From an uncultured beta proteobacterium (GTDB taxonomy: Bacteria; Pseudomonadota; Gammaproteobacteria; Burkholderiales; Burkholderiaceae_C), in assembly GCA_903920405.1 (NCBI GenBank), contig CAIXMC010000343.1, forward strand, positions 1-5,012: a DNA stretch of 5,012 nucleotides, written 5' to 3'. The notes under the pieces were generated by a model. The model was given only the letters and a program-made list of their open reading frames with translations, was not told the DNA's origin and did not search any database. Position 1 is the first letter of the stretch; each line of letters starts with the position of its first letter. A program made the translations under genes and the position numbers. Positions 1 to 5,012 of this stretch are shown one piece after another.

Positions 1-202
1 CAATCACGTCGTGGTAGAGCAAATCAGAATCGGTGCGAAAAAAACCCATTTTGATACAGGCACCGGTCGTGAACTTTTCGGGGTCAGAATGAAAAAGCAG
101 GGTCGCCGCGCGCTTGAGGTAGTGTCCCTCGGTCAGGTGCAATTTTTCAATCAGTACCGCATCGCTTTCGGTCAAAGACTCGGCGCTCAAACGACCACTC
201 TT
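1..202 (-). pseudogene. Continuation of the AlbA_2-type ATP-binding protein gene after a frameshift (runs off left edge)
   Basis: Read on the minus strand from base 202 (codons 200-202, 197-199 and so on), the frame is open for 67 codons to the left edge. It begins KSGRLSAESLTESD, then gives HYLKRAATLLFHSDPEKF and ends in GFFRTDSDLLYHDV. This is the segment expected directly after FRKMA in long proteins of this family, recalled from family knowledge and not aligned. It has no plausible start of its own, so it is the downstream part of the gene that begins at 648. Adding one base to the ATAAGAG stretch (198-204, minus strand), for example ATAAAGAG, would restore one continuous gene. The whole gene would extend past the window, so its C-terminal state is unknown. 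It may be translated by frameshifting, be dead, or be intact in the real genome if the base was lost in sequencing. Confidence 0.8.
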
Positions 203-648
203 ATGGCCATTTTTCTGAACGCTGCCAATGACCGGGGTTCCAGGTCTTGCATCGTGACGTGCGGCACCGGCACGCCGTCCCAATGTCGGCCAAGTTTGCG
301 CAACCGATCCAGCGCCGCCCCCTTGAGTTCCTGTTTGGTGCTGCCGCTGCGCAGGTGGTATTCACCTCGGTAACTGATGGGGCTGGGGTAGGCATGGACC
401 AGAATTTCCAGCCAGTCACGTCCGTCCTGGGTATGCAGGTTCACGGCAACCACCACACCCAAAATATCGCGCACCTTGTTGGGAATCTCTTCAAGCAGTC
501 GTTTGGCGTTGGCCACACCCACCAGCTCGCCCTTGTCGTTTTTACCAATGACCAACGTGCCACCTTCGGCATTGGCAAAACCACAAATCCACTTCAGGTA
601 TTCATCGCGCCATGACAGCTTCCATTCGATGTTTTGGGTTTCTTTCAT
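187..648 (-). CDS. Schlafen/AlbA_2-type ATP-binding protein, N-terminal part (frameshifted gene)
   Basis: The N-terminal part carries the AlbA_2 (Schlafen AAA_4-type) domain: IEWKLSWRDEYLKWI at about residues 7-21, FANAEGGTLVIGKNDKGELVG at about 24-44, then LLEEIPNKVRDILG and YHLRSGSTKQEL at about 97-108. Proteins of this type are frequent accessory genes in hsd loci and are annotated as ATP-binding proteins or putative transcriptional regulators; their role in restriction is unsettled. The ATG at 648 overlaps the hsdS stop (ATGA). No strong RBS is seen, so translation is probably coupled to hsdS. The frame ends at a TGA at 187 after 153 residues, much shorter than the family. The homologous reading continues in another frame from base 202 (separate entry), so the last four residues (RVVV) are out-of-frame sequence. 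The cause could be a true one-base deletion or a sequencing error. A short form containing only the AlbA_2 domain is also possible. Confidence 0.85.
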   Translation of the reverse strand: MKETQNIEWKLSWRDEYLKWICGFANAEGGTLVIGKNDKGELVGVANAKRLLEEIPNKVRDILGVVVAVNLHTQDGRDWLEILVHAYPSPISYRGEYHLRSGSTKQELKGAALDRLRKLGRHWDGVPVPHVTMQDLEPRSLAAFRKMAIRVVV

Positions 649-1835
649 GGCAGACGAATGTTTCCGGTCAGCAATTCCTGCATCATGCCTTGCTTAAGCG
701 CTTGGGTTTTATCTCGGCGAGTTTGAAGGGCTGCGAGTTCGGTGTCCATATCGGACAAGATGGTGGCGATGGCGGATTGTTCGGGGATGGATGGAATTGG
801 TATTTCTAACGCACGAACGTCACCGCTGTTAATTGCAGGGTAATTTGACCCTGTCAATAATGTTTCGATTTGACGAGAAACGCTTTCAGCAAAAAGATGT
901 TGAAAAACATATACGGACTCGCTGACGCCGGTTCGACAGCGCACCACTGCAAAACCAGTCGAACAAACCCAGTTCGGCGCGTTAATCTTGAAATGAAGAT
1001 GAGATTGCAGGCTTGGACGTACAGTAGAAATAAGAATATCGCCATTTCTTAGTTTTCTTCGTGCGCGAGAAGGCGCTGAGAAAAATACCTCTTCTGAGAA
1101 ACCACAAAGAATTCCATGATCAATATCTTCAAGTGAAATATAGTTGAATTCATAGTTAGCGGCGGTATTGCTGTCCAAATTCTCTGGATCAATTGCTGCC
1201 ACATCCCCCAACCGCTTCACTTCCCAAGCCCCGCTAAACCCAGGCAGTCGGGTCTGGCCGGTCAAAAGTTGCTGCATGGCGGCCTGTTTGATGTCTCGCT
1301 TTTTGGCAATAAGCTGATCGAGTTTGATTAGCAGGGCATCTACATCCGATAGCGCGGTGGCGATGGCGCGTTGTTCGGGGAGGGGTGGAACAAGTAATTT
1401 GTAACTGGATATTTGAGGGGCAGTCAGTTGCGGCACTCCTGTGCTTTCTACCGCAAAAGCAATTCGCTCGTTAATGAACTCGGCAAAAAATCGACCATCA
1501 CTTTCTTCATGTGGACGTAAAACAAGGACGCGCCCTATTGCTGTATATTTATGGTTTCTGAAACTGGCAGAACCGACAAGTCCTCGGGCTGTTACTGTGA
1601 TGGAGTTGGCTGCATGTTCCGCATATTCGCAGTACCCGTAAAGACCCTGCGAACTAAGGGCGATTGAATAAATGGGACAAAGAAAGCGTTCGTCTTGAAC
1701 TAAAGACGAACAACAACTATCAAAATCACCCCCTGCTGTCACAGTGAAAATATCACCAATCGGCGAAATATCCCAATCCTCCGGAATAACCCCCACCTCA
1801 GTCAGTTTATATCCCGCCCGCACCGCCGTATTCAT
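645..1835 (-). CDS. hsdS: Type I restriction-modification specificity subunit S
   Basis: HsdS is the DNA-recognition subunit, holding two target-recognition domains (TRDs) that each read one half of a bipartite site. The 396-residue protein is full length. It has TRD1 at about residues 10-150 (ending TGVPQLTAPQISSYKL), a conserved helical spacer at 151-198 (LPEQRAIATALSDVD ... LLTGQTRLP), TRD2 at about 203-348 (ending SNYPAINSGDV), and a second helical region at 349-396 (IPEQSAIATILSDMD ... LLTGNIRLP). The two helical regions repeat with an exact 198-residue period, as expected for the pseudo-dimeric HsdS layout. The start at 1835 is supported by GGGAGAA at 1841-1847. The gene is separated from hsdM by about 1.1 kb, so it needs its own ribosome entry and perhaps a promoter. 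Its TGA overlaps the next gene's ATG (ATGA at 645-648). The TRD parts look more AT-rich by eye than the conserved parts, in keeping with TRD exchange. The recognised DNA site cannot be read from the sequence. Confidence 0.95.
   Translation of the reverse strand: MNTAVRAGYKLTEVGVIPEDWDISPIGDIFTVTAGGDFDSCCSSLVQDERFLCPIYSIALSSQGLYGYCEYAEHAANSITVTARGLVGSASFRNHKYTAIGRVLVLRPHEESDGRFFAEFINERIAFAVESTGVPQLTAPQISSYKLLVPPLPEQRAIATALSDVDALLIKLDQLIAKKRDIKQAAMQQLLTGQTRLPGFSGAWEVKRLGDVAAIDPENLDSNTAANYEFNYISLEDIDHGILCGFSEEVFFSAPSRARRKLRNGDILISTVRPSLQSHLHFKINAPNWVCSTGFAVVRCRTGVSESVYVFQHLFAESVSRQIETLLTGSNYPAINSGDVRALEIPIPSIPEQSAIATILSDMDTELAALQTRRDKTQALKQGMMQELLTGNIRLP
648..791 (-). repeat. hsdS internal direct repeat, unit 2 (C-terminal conserved region)
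   Basis: This segment encodes HsdS residues 349-396, the C-terminal helical region, and is homologous to 1242-1385. At protein level both units share PEQ-AIAT-LSD-D near the start and LLTG--RLP at the end. Confidence 0.75.
1242..1385 (-). repeat. hsdS internal direct repeat, unit 1 (central conserved region)
   Basis: This segment encodes HsdS residues 151-198, the helical spacer between the two TRDs. It is a direct repeat of 648-791 with a 594-bp offset. An exactly shared run, GGTGGCGATGGCG on the plus strand, occurs at 1356-1368 here and at 762-774 in the other unit. Such repeats allow recombination that exchanges or deletes a TRD. Confidence 0.75.
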
Positions 1836-1840
1836 GCCAC

Positions 1841-1847
1841 TTCTCCC
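1841..1847 (-). promoter_or_regulatory. Ribosome binding site of hsdS
   Basis: GGGAGAA on the minus strand lies 5 bases before the ATG at 1835. It is a strong Shine-Dalgarno match and shows that hsdS has independent ribosome entry despite its distance from hsdM. Confidence 0.75.
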
Positions 1848-1856
1848 AAACGTTTG
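1847..1856. promoter_or_regulatory. Perfect 10-bp palindrome at the hsdS RBS
   Basis: CAAACGTTTG is a perfect palindrome whose last base on the minus strand is the first G of the hsdS Shine-Dalgarno sequence. It could be a protein-binding site or a small hairpin controlling hsdS translation. It is short, so the functional reading is weak. Confidence 0.3.
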
Positions 1857-1902
1857 CCAACCGCCACCCCATTACACGCCCAAAACAGGCACAAATTTAG
1901 TA

Positions 1903-1960
1903 GGCAAAAATAGCCTCTAACGCACGTCCCGTCTGCGTTTGTAGCTATCATTATCATAGT
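1903..1960 (-). repeat. Interspersed intergenic repeat, copy B
   Basis: This is the second copy of the 58-base element, in the same orientation as copy A, between the toxin stop (1991) and the hsdS start (1835). On the minus strand it reads GATAGCTACAAACGC, an 11-base loop, then GCGTTAGAGGCTATTTTTG. Here AACGC and GCGTT pair perfectly, so the element can fold as a 5-bp hairpin followed 6 bases later by a T-rich run. The loop differs from copy A while the flanks are shared, as in a conserved stem-loop family. It could weaken transcription into hsdS, though the stem is short for a terminator. Confidence 0.72.
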
Positions 1961-1990
1961 CTCCATCAGCGCCAACCGAAGCCAGCTTTT

Positions 1991-2395
1991 TCATCTCACA
2001 AAAGGGTTCACAATCATTAAGCGTCCAAGAATCACTTGTCCATGCTGCATGTCTTCGGAGTAAAGATGATCGCAATCTGCCATAAGTGCTGTGGCCACTA
2101 TCAGTCCGTCGTACCACGAAAAGCCATACCGTTCACGAATATCCAAGGCTAAATGGATCGTTTCCAAAGTAATGATTTCTACCGTACACATCGCCTCAAG
2201 CCAAACCACGAGCCGTCGCACTTCAGAAACCGACAGTCCAAGTCTGCGTGATGCCACATTGGCTGTTTCTGAAATGACCTGCGTTGAAATGGATGGTGTC
2301 CCAACAAACAATGGAGCAGCGATCTGCGCTTTGGTGGACGCTTGTCCAACCGAATAAATGACGACGTTACTGTCGATAAACACTTTACCTGGCAT
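1991..2395 (-). CDS. PIN-domain ribonuclease toxin (VapC-like)
   Basis: PIN-domain toxins are Mg2+-dependent endoribonucleases that cut RNA, often tRNA or rRNA, when their antitoxin is degraded. This 134-residue protein has the expected acidic residues: D8 in KVFIDSN, E43 in VISETANV, D96 in SWYDGLIVATA and D115 in LYSEDMQHG. The length is normal for the family and all four active-site positions are kept, so the toxin is probably functional. I chose the ATG at 2395 (MPGKVFIDSN) because GGG at 2402-2404 sits 6 bases upstream and because family members start just before the first strand. An ATG at 2401 would add only two residues. The frame is open up to 2497, but that extension runs over the antitoxin gene and has no family support. 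The gene overlaps the antitoxin by 11 bp, typical of a coupled pair. Its stop lies 31 bp from repeat copy B. The RNA target cannot be told from sequence. Confidence 0.88.
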   Translation of the reverse strand: MPGKVFIDSNVVIYSVGQASTKAQIAAPLFVGTPSISTQVISETANVASRRLGLSVSEVRRLVVWLEAMCTVEIITLETIHLALDIRERYGFSWYDGLIVATALMADCDHLYSEDMQHGQVILGRLMIVNPFVR

Positions 2396-2603
2396 TGGCA
2401 TCCCAACGATCAAAGTGATAGCCGCTGACATCCACATGAAAACTGCGAAAAAATGACTCAATCTCCTCGGCAGTTTTGCAGGTTTGAACAGGTACATCCG
2501 GCAACTGCCTGGCTTTCAATGAAGCAATCAAGTTCAAAATCTCACACTGTTTTTTCTCGGGCAAGGTTCGTACCTCGTTGGCAATCATGTCGGCATATTC
2601 CAT
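2385..2603 (-). CDS. DUF2281-like small antitoxin of a toxin-antitoxin pair
   Basis: This is a 72-residue acidic/amphipathic protein starting MEYADMIANEV, with a helix rich in Leu, Glu and Lys (LPEKKQCEILNLIASLK, about residues 14-30). That opening resembles DUF2281-type antitoxins encoded next to PIN-domain toxins. The C-terminal half (TAEEIESFFRSFH and a Trp-containing tail) would be the likely toxin-binding part. I chose the ATG at 2603 because GAAAGG (2612-2617) lies 8 bases upstream. The in-frame ATG at 2609 and GTG at 2612 are too close to or within that RBS. The stop codon overlaps the start of the toxin gene, so the two are probably translationally coupled. A 12-bp palindrome lies just upstream of the RBS and may be an autoregulatory operator. 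Its place between hsdM and hsdS is unusual. The family call rests on motif resemblance and on the neighbouring PIN gene. Confidence 0.75.
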   Translation of the reverse strand: MEYADMIANEVRTLPEKKQCEILNLIASLKARQLPDVPVQTCKTAEEIESFFRSFHVDVSGYHFDRWDANAR

Positions 2604-2611
2604 AGTCATCA

Positions 2612-2617
2612 CCTTTC
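2612..2617 (-). promoter_or_regulatory. Ribosome binding site of the antitoxin gene
   Basis: GAAAGG on the minus strand lies 8 bases before the ATG at 2603. It decides the start over the upstream in-frame ATG at 2609 and GTG at 2612. Confidence 0.65.
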
Positions 2618-2621
2618 ATGT

Positions 2622-2633
2622 GTAATAGATTAC
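2622..2633. promoter_or_regulatory. 12-bp palindrome upstream of antitoxin RBS, candidate operator
   Basis: GTAATAGATTAC consists of GTAAT and ATTAC arms around a 2-base centre. It lies 4 bases upstream of the antitoxin RBS, inside the leader or promoter. Toxin-antitoxin operons are commonly repressed by the antitoxin or its complex at such palindromes, so an autoregulatory operator is a reasonable inference. It is short and could arise by chance. Confidence 0.4.
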
Positions 2634-2761
2634 TCACTGCGTTGATGTCATCCATCGTGCCTTCGCGCAGCCCACCGCACGGTTCACAGGCGAACATCCC
2701 CAAGCGCGGGGGGTGTGTCGGCCAATTTGGCAAGAACACCGTCATATTTTTCACGGCTGCA

Positions 2762-2776
2762 CAACGCAGCGCGTTG
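2762..2776. repeat. Small GC-rich hairpin, 6-bp arms
   Basis: CAACGC and GCGTTG form perfect arms around a 3-base loop in the non-coding gap upstream of the toxin-antitoxin genes. No T-run follows closely. The role is unknown. Confidence 0.35.
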
Positions 2777-2802
2777 CTGAAAGCAAGTGCCCTGTGCGAA
2801 TC

Positions 2803-2827
2803 TTGAATAAGACTTTTCGCTATTCAA
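2803..2827. repeat. Inverted repeat, 7-bp arms
   Basis: TTGAATA and TATTCAA are perfect inverted arms separated by 11 bases, about 200 bp upstream of the antitoxin start. No T-run follows on the minus strand, so it does not look like a terminator. It may be a regulator binding site. Confidence 0.4.
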
Positions 2828-2890
2828 CATTGTGTTGGTTTTCTTTAATAAGAGCATTGGCAGGTGATGGATACCATCAGACAATTTGTA

Positions 2891-2948
2891 GAAGAAAACA
2901 GCCTCCAGCCCTTGTTTATCAAGCGTTAGTAGCTATTATGATGATAGC
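2891..2948 (-). repeat. Interspersed intergenic repeat, copy A
   Basis: On the minus strand this 58-base element starts 2 bp after the hsdM stop codon. It contains ATAGCTACTAACGCTTG, then CAAGGGCTGGAGGC and a short T-run (TTTTCTTC). It aligns without gaps to copy B at 1903-1960, with 37 of 58 positions identical by hand count and differences concentrated in the central loop. CTTG/CAAG arms form a short stem in the core. The pattern matches an intergenic repeat family I recall from Comamonadaceae genomes. Its function is unknown to me. Confidence 0.72.
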
Positions 2949-2950
2949 AA

Positions 2951-5012
2951 TCAAACGGATGTTTTCCACACCAGTCCCATGGTTTTCAAATGCTCATCAA
3001 CGCGGCTGGCAAGTGTGTCAAGCTCATCTGCCAACTGTGGCAGGGGCGTGGCGTAGCGCTCGGTCAAGACTTTGACGCGCTGGGTCAGTGCCTGGCTGAT
3101 GCGATTCATTTCGCCATGCACGGCTAAACCAATGGCGCAGAGCCATTTGTCATCGACCACCAGGGTTTTGATGTCTGCTTCGGTCAGGCGTGTGTATCGG
3201 TCGTACACCAAGGCATCCAACGCGGTCTCTGCCTCTTTGAGCATTTTTTTCAGGTCTGTTTCTTCGCCACACAGCTTGAGCCACTTTGATAGCGCTTGAA
3301 TTTCGTCTTTGGCATCCTTGTCGCCTTGAACGTTTTTAATGTCTTTGAGTCGGGCACTGACCTGTGCCTTGTTCACTTTGTCCAGTTCAGAAAACAGGCC
3401 ATCCTCACCGCCATGTTCTTCTTCCAGTTCGGTCATTTGGGCGGTCACGGCATCGAGTTGGGTTTGAAGTTCGTCCATGGTTTTTTGGGCAGAGGCGAAA
3501 TAGCGTTTGACCACCAGTGCCTTGGGAATCAGCTCGCAAGTCCAGCCCTTATCCACGGCTTTGCCTTTCGCGTTTTGCACCAGCACGCTGGTGACGGGCG
3601 CCTTCCAGCCGTCGCTGGCTATCAGATAACAATCATCCTGCATCGTGCTTGCCCAGTAGTCCATTAGATGCTGATAGACGCCATAAGCGTCCATCAATGG
3701 CACACCAGCGTAGTGGCTGAGCAGGTCATTGGACAGGTCATGAATAATGGCTTTGGGGTGACACCCGATTTGCAATGCCTTGAGCGTGGCGGCACTGCGT
3801 TGCTGCCACTGGGCATACAGCGATTTCATCTTGTCCATGAACGCCACAAATTCGGGGTGACTGTAAATGGTTGATTTAATGGCATCTGGTGACACGGCCA
3901 GATTCAGATAACCAGGGCGACCGGGCGCGAACAGGGTGCTTTTCAACTGCGGGCAAACGTCCCAGTAACTGTGCAGGGCATCAACATCGCGCTGCGGTAT
4001 GCCACCACTCAGGTGGGCTGACAGGTCTTGCAGGTCTTCGGCTTGCTGGCTGTCAATGTAGCGTGGCAGGTTCAGGTTGTAGTCGTTTTTTGCAATCTCG
4101 TCCAAAGCAACCGTGCGGGAATACTGGGGAATTTCAAGACGCTGGTTAAAGACATCAACAATTTTGTGGATGTCACGATCGCGCAGGCGGTTTTTATTGC
4201 CGTCCTTCATGAAGCCACTGCTGGCATCGATCATGAAAATGCCTTTGCGGCTGTGGGCGTTTTCCTTGTCGATTGCGATGATGCAAGCGGGTATGCCTGT
4301 GCCAAAAAACAGGTTGGCGGGCAGGCCGATGATGCCCAGGATAAAGCCTTTTTTGATCAGGTTCTCTCGGATGATGCCCTCGGCATTGCCCCGAAACAGC
4401 ACGCCGTGCGGCAGGATGCACGCCCCTTTGCCGGTGCTTTTGAGCGAGCGAACAATGTGCAGCAGATAAGCATAGTCGCCCTGCTTGTCGGGCGGCGTGC
4501 CATACGTCGTGAACCGGTGAAAGGGGTCGCTGTCTGGATTGATGCCCGTGCTCCAGCGCTTGTCGCTGAATGGCGGATTGGCGACCACATAGTCAAAGGT
4601 CTTGAGTTGGCCATCGTTGGTTTTGAACAGGGGGTTGGCCAGTGTGTTGCCCTGTTTGACGAGGGCTGTGGGGGTGTTGTGCAAAATCATGTTCATGCGC
4701 GCCAGCCCTGCCGTGGCGGCATCTTTTTCCTGACCGTAGAGCGTGACCTTCTGGTGGGCTTCATCGCCTACTTTCAGCAACAGTGAACCTGATCCACAGG
4801 TGGGGTCATACACGGTGGTGTCGTTGCTGGTGCCCGCACTGTGAATGCCCACAATTTTGGCCATGATGCGACTGACCTCTGCGGGGGTGTAAAACTGGCC
4901 TTTGCTTTTGCCCGATTCGGTCGCAAAGTGGCGCATCAGGTACTCATACGCATCGCCCAGAATATCGTCGCCCTCGGCACGATTTTTGGAAAAGTCCAGC
5001 GCCTTGTTCTCG
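2951..5012 (-). CDS. hsdM: Type I restriction-modification DNA methyltransferase subunit M (3' part, 5' end outside window)
   Basis: HsdM transfers a methyl group from S-adenosylmethionine to adenine in the target chosen by HsdS, and is also part of the restriction complex. The frame is open from the right edge (25 codons before the Met at 4936) to a TGA at 2951, so about 686 residues are visible and the N-terminal HsdM_N domain is missing only because the window ends. Numbered from the Met at 4936, the protein shows KGQFYTP near residues 12-18, SAM-binding motif I DPTCGSG at 44-50 (bases 4787-4807) and catalytic motif IV NPPF at 120-123 (bases 4568-4579), followed by the N6-adenine methyltransferase fold. 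A charged, probably coiled-coil C-terminal region from about 487 to 580 is typical of the long HsdM subfamily. The C-terminus (VDEHLKTMG...) looks complete. The Met at 4936 is internal and is not the true start. The catalytic motifs look intact, so activity is expected. The long plus-strand open frames opposite it are shadows. Confidence 0.96.
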   Translation of the reverse strand, partial: ENKALDFSKNRAEGDDILGDAYEYLMRHFATESGKSKGQFYTPAEVSRIMAKIVGIHSAGTSNDTTVYDPTCGSGSLLLKVGDEAHQKVTLYGQEKDAATAGLARMNMILHNTPTALVKQGNTLANPLFKTNDGQLKTFDYVVANPPFSDKRWSTGINPDSDPFHRFTTYGTPPDKQGDYAYLLHIVRSLKSTGKGACILPHGVLFRGNAEGIIRENLIKKGFILGIIGLPANLFFGTGIPACIIAIDKENAHSRKGIFMIDASSGFMKDGNKNRLRDRDIHKIVDVFNQRLEIPQYSRTVALDEIAKNDYNLNLPRYIDSQQAEDLQDLSAHLSGGIPQRDVDALHSYWDVCPQLKSTLFAPGRPGYLNLAVSPDAIKSTIYSHPEFVAFMDKMKSLYAQWQQRSAATLKALQIGCHPKAIIHDLSNDLLSHYAGVPLMDAYGVYQHLMDYWASTMQDDCYLIASDGWKAPVTSVLVQNAKGKAVDKGWTCELIPKALVVKRYFASAQKTMDELQTQLDAVTAQMTELEEEHGGEDGLFSELDKVNKAQVSARLKDIKNVQGDKDAKDEIQALSKWLKLCGEETDLKKMLKEAETALDALVYDRYTRLTEADIKTLVVDDKWLCAIGLAVHGEMNRISQALTQRVKVLTERYATPLPQLADELDTLASRVDEHLKTMGLVWKTSV

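Larger units (their letters stand above)
2604..2950. other. Non-coding gap between hsdM and the antitoxin gene
   Basis: This gap of about 350 bases holds repeat copy A next to hsdM, a 7-bp-arm inverted repeat (2803-2827), a 6-bp-arm hairpin (2762-2776), a GC-rich stretch (about 2650-2720), and the palindrome and RBS of the antitoxin. Short frames exist on both strands, for example minus 2684-2884, but they lack an RBS and any family resemblance, so I see no gene. The toxin-antitoxin promoter is probably here. I did not find a convincing -35/-10 pair. Confidence 0.6.

Noticed and set aside
11..373. Plus-strand open frame of 120 codons.
   Set aside because: It is antisense to the AlbA_2-type gene and its frameshifted continuation, both supported by family motifs.
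1871..1876. TGTAAT on the minus strand upstream of hsdS, similar to a -10 box.
   Set aside because: No acceptable -35 hexamer at 16-18 bases, so I do not call a promoter.
2396..2497. Upstream extension of the PIN toxin frame (start at 2497).
   Set aside because: It covers the antitoxin gene out of frame, and the PIN fold begins at the Met at 2395 or 2401.
2680..2720. On the minus strand, a CCCCGCGCTTGGGG-like stretch resembling part of a type I-E CRISPR repeat.
   Set aside because: Only a single imperfect unit is present, with no second repeat at spacer distance and no cas genes.
2684..2884. Minus-strand frame of 66 codons between hsdM and the antitoxin.
   Set aside because: No RBS and no recognisable domain; it lies within a spacer with inverted repeats.
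4028..4786. A 252-codon open frame on the plus strand opposite hsdM.
   Set aside because: It is a shadow of the strongly supported hsdM gene, with no recognisable motifs.

Overview
The window holds the middle of a type I restriction-modification (R-M) locus. Every supported gene is on the minus strand, so transcription runs from high to low coordinates. In that order the genes are: hsdM (DNA methyltransferase subunit, 5' end beyond the right edge); a small DUF2281-like antitoxin; a PIN-domain toxin (VapC-like); hsdS (specificity subunit with two target-recognition domains); and a Schlafen/AlbA_2-type ATP-binding protein gene, which carries a frameshift and runs off the left edge. No hsdR is visible. 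By family convention it would be expected beyond the left edge, but that is inference.

The likely source is a betaproteobacterium of the Burkholderiales, probably Comamonadaceae. HsdM, the ATP-binding protein and their order look like loci I know from that group. The two non-coding gaps also each carry a degenerate copy of an interspersed intergenic repeat (a GATAGCT...GCGCTT...AGGGCTAGAGGC...TTTT type) that I associate from memory with Comamonadaceae genomes. This assignment is a recollection and was not searched.

Layout: 2951-5012 hsdM, 3' part, with SAM-binding and NPPF catalytic motifs. 2604-2950 non-coding gap with repeat copy A next to the hsdM stop, two inverted repeats, and a 12-bp palindrome just upstream of the antitoxin RBS. 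1991-2603 toxin-antitoxin pair with overlapping frames. 1836-1990 non-coding gap with repeat copy B and the hsdS RBS. 645-1835 hsdS. 1-648 ATP-binding protein gene, coupled to hsdS by an ATGA overlap and broken by a one-base frameshift near 199-204.

How the parts fit: HsdM and HsdS form the modification methyltransferase, and HsdS sets the target for both modification and cleavage. hsdM and hsdS are often directly adjacent in such operons; here about 1.1 kb lies between them, made of the toxin-antitoxin module bracketed by two same-orientation repeat copies. The most notable observation is this repeat-flanked module inside an R-M operon. It suggests a cassette-like insertion that could stabilise the locus, and the repeats could also affect transcription into hsdS. 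The ATP-binding protein is a recurrent accessory gene of hsd loci whose role is not settled.
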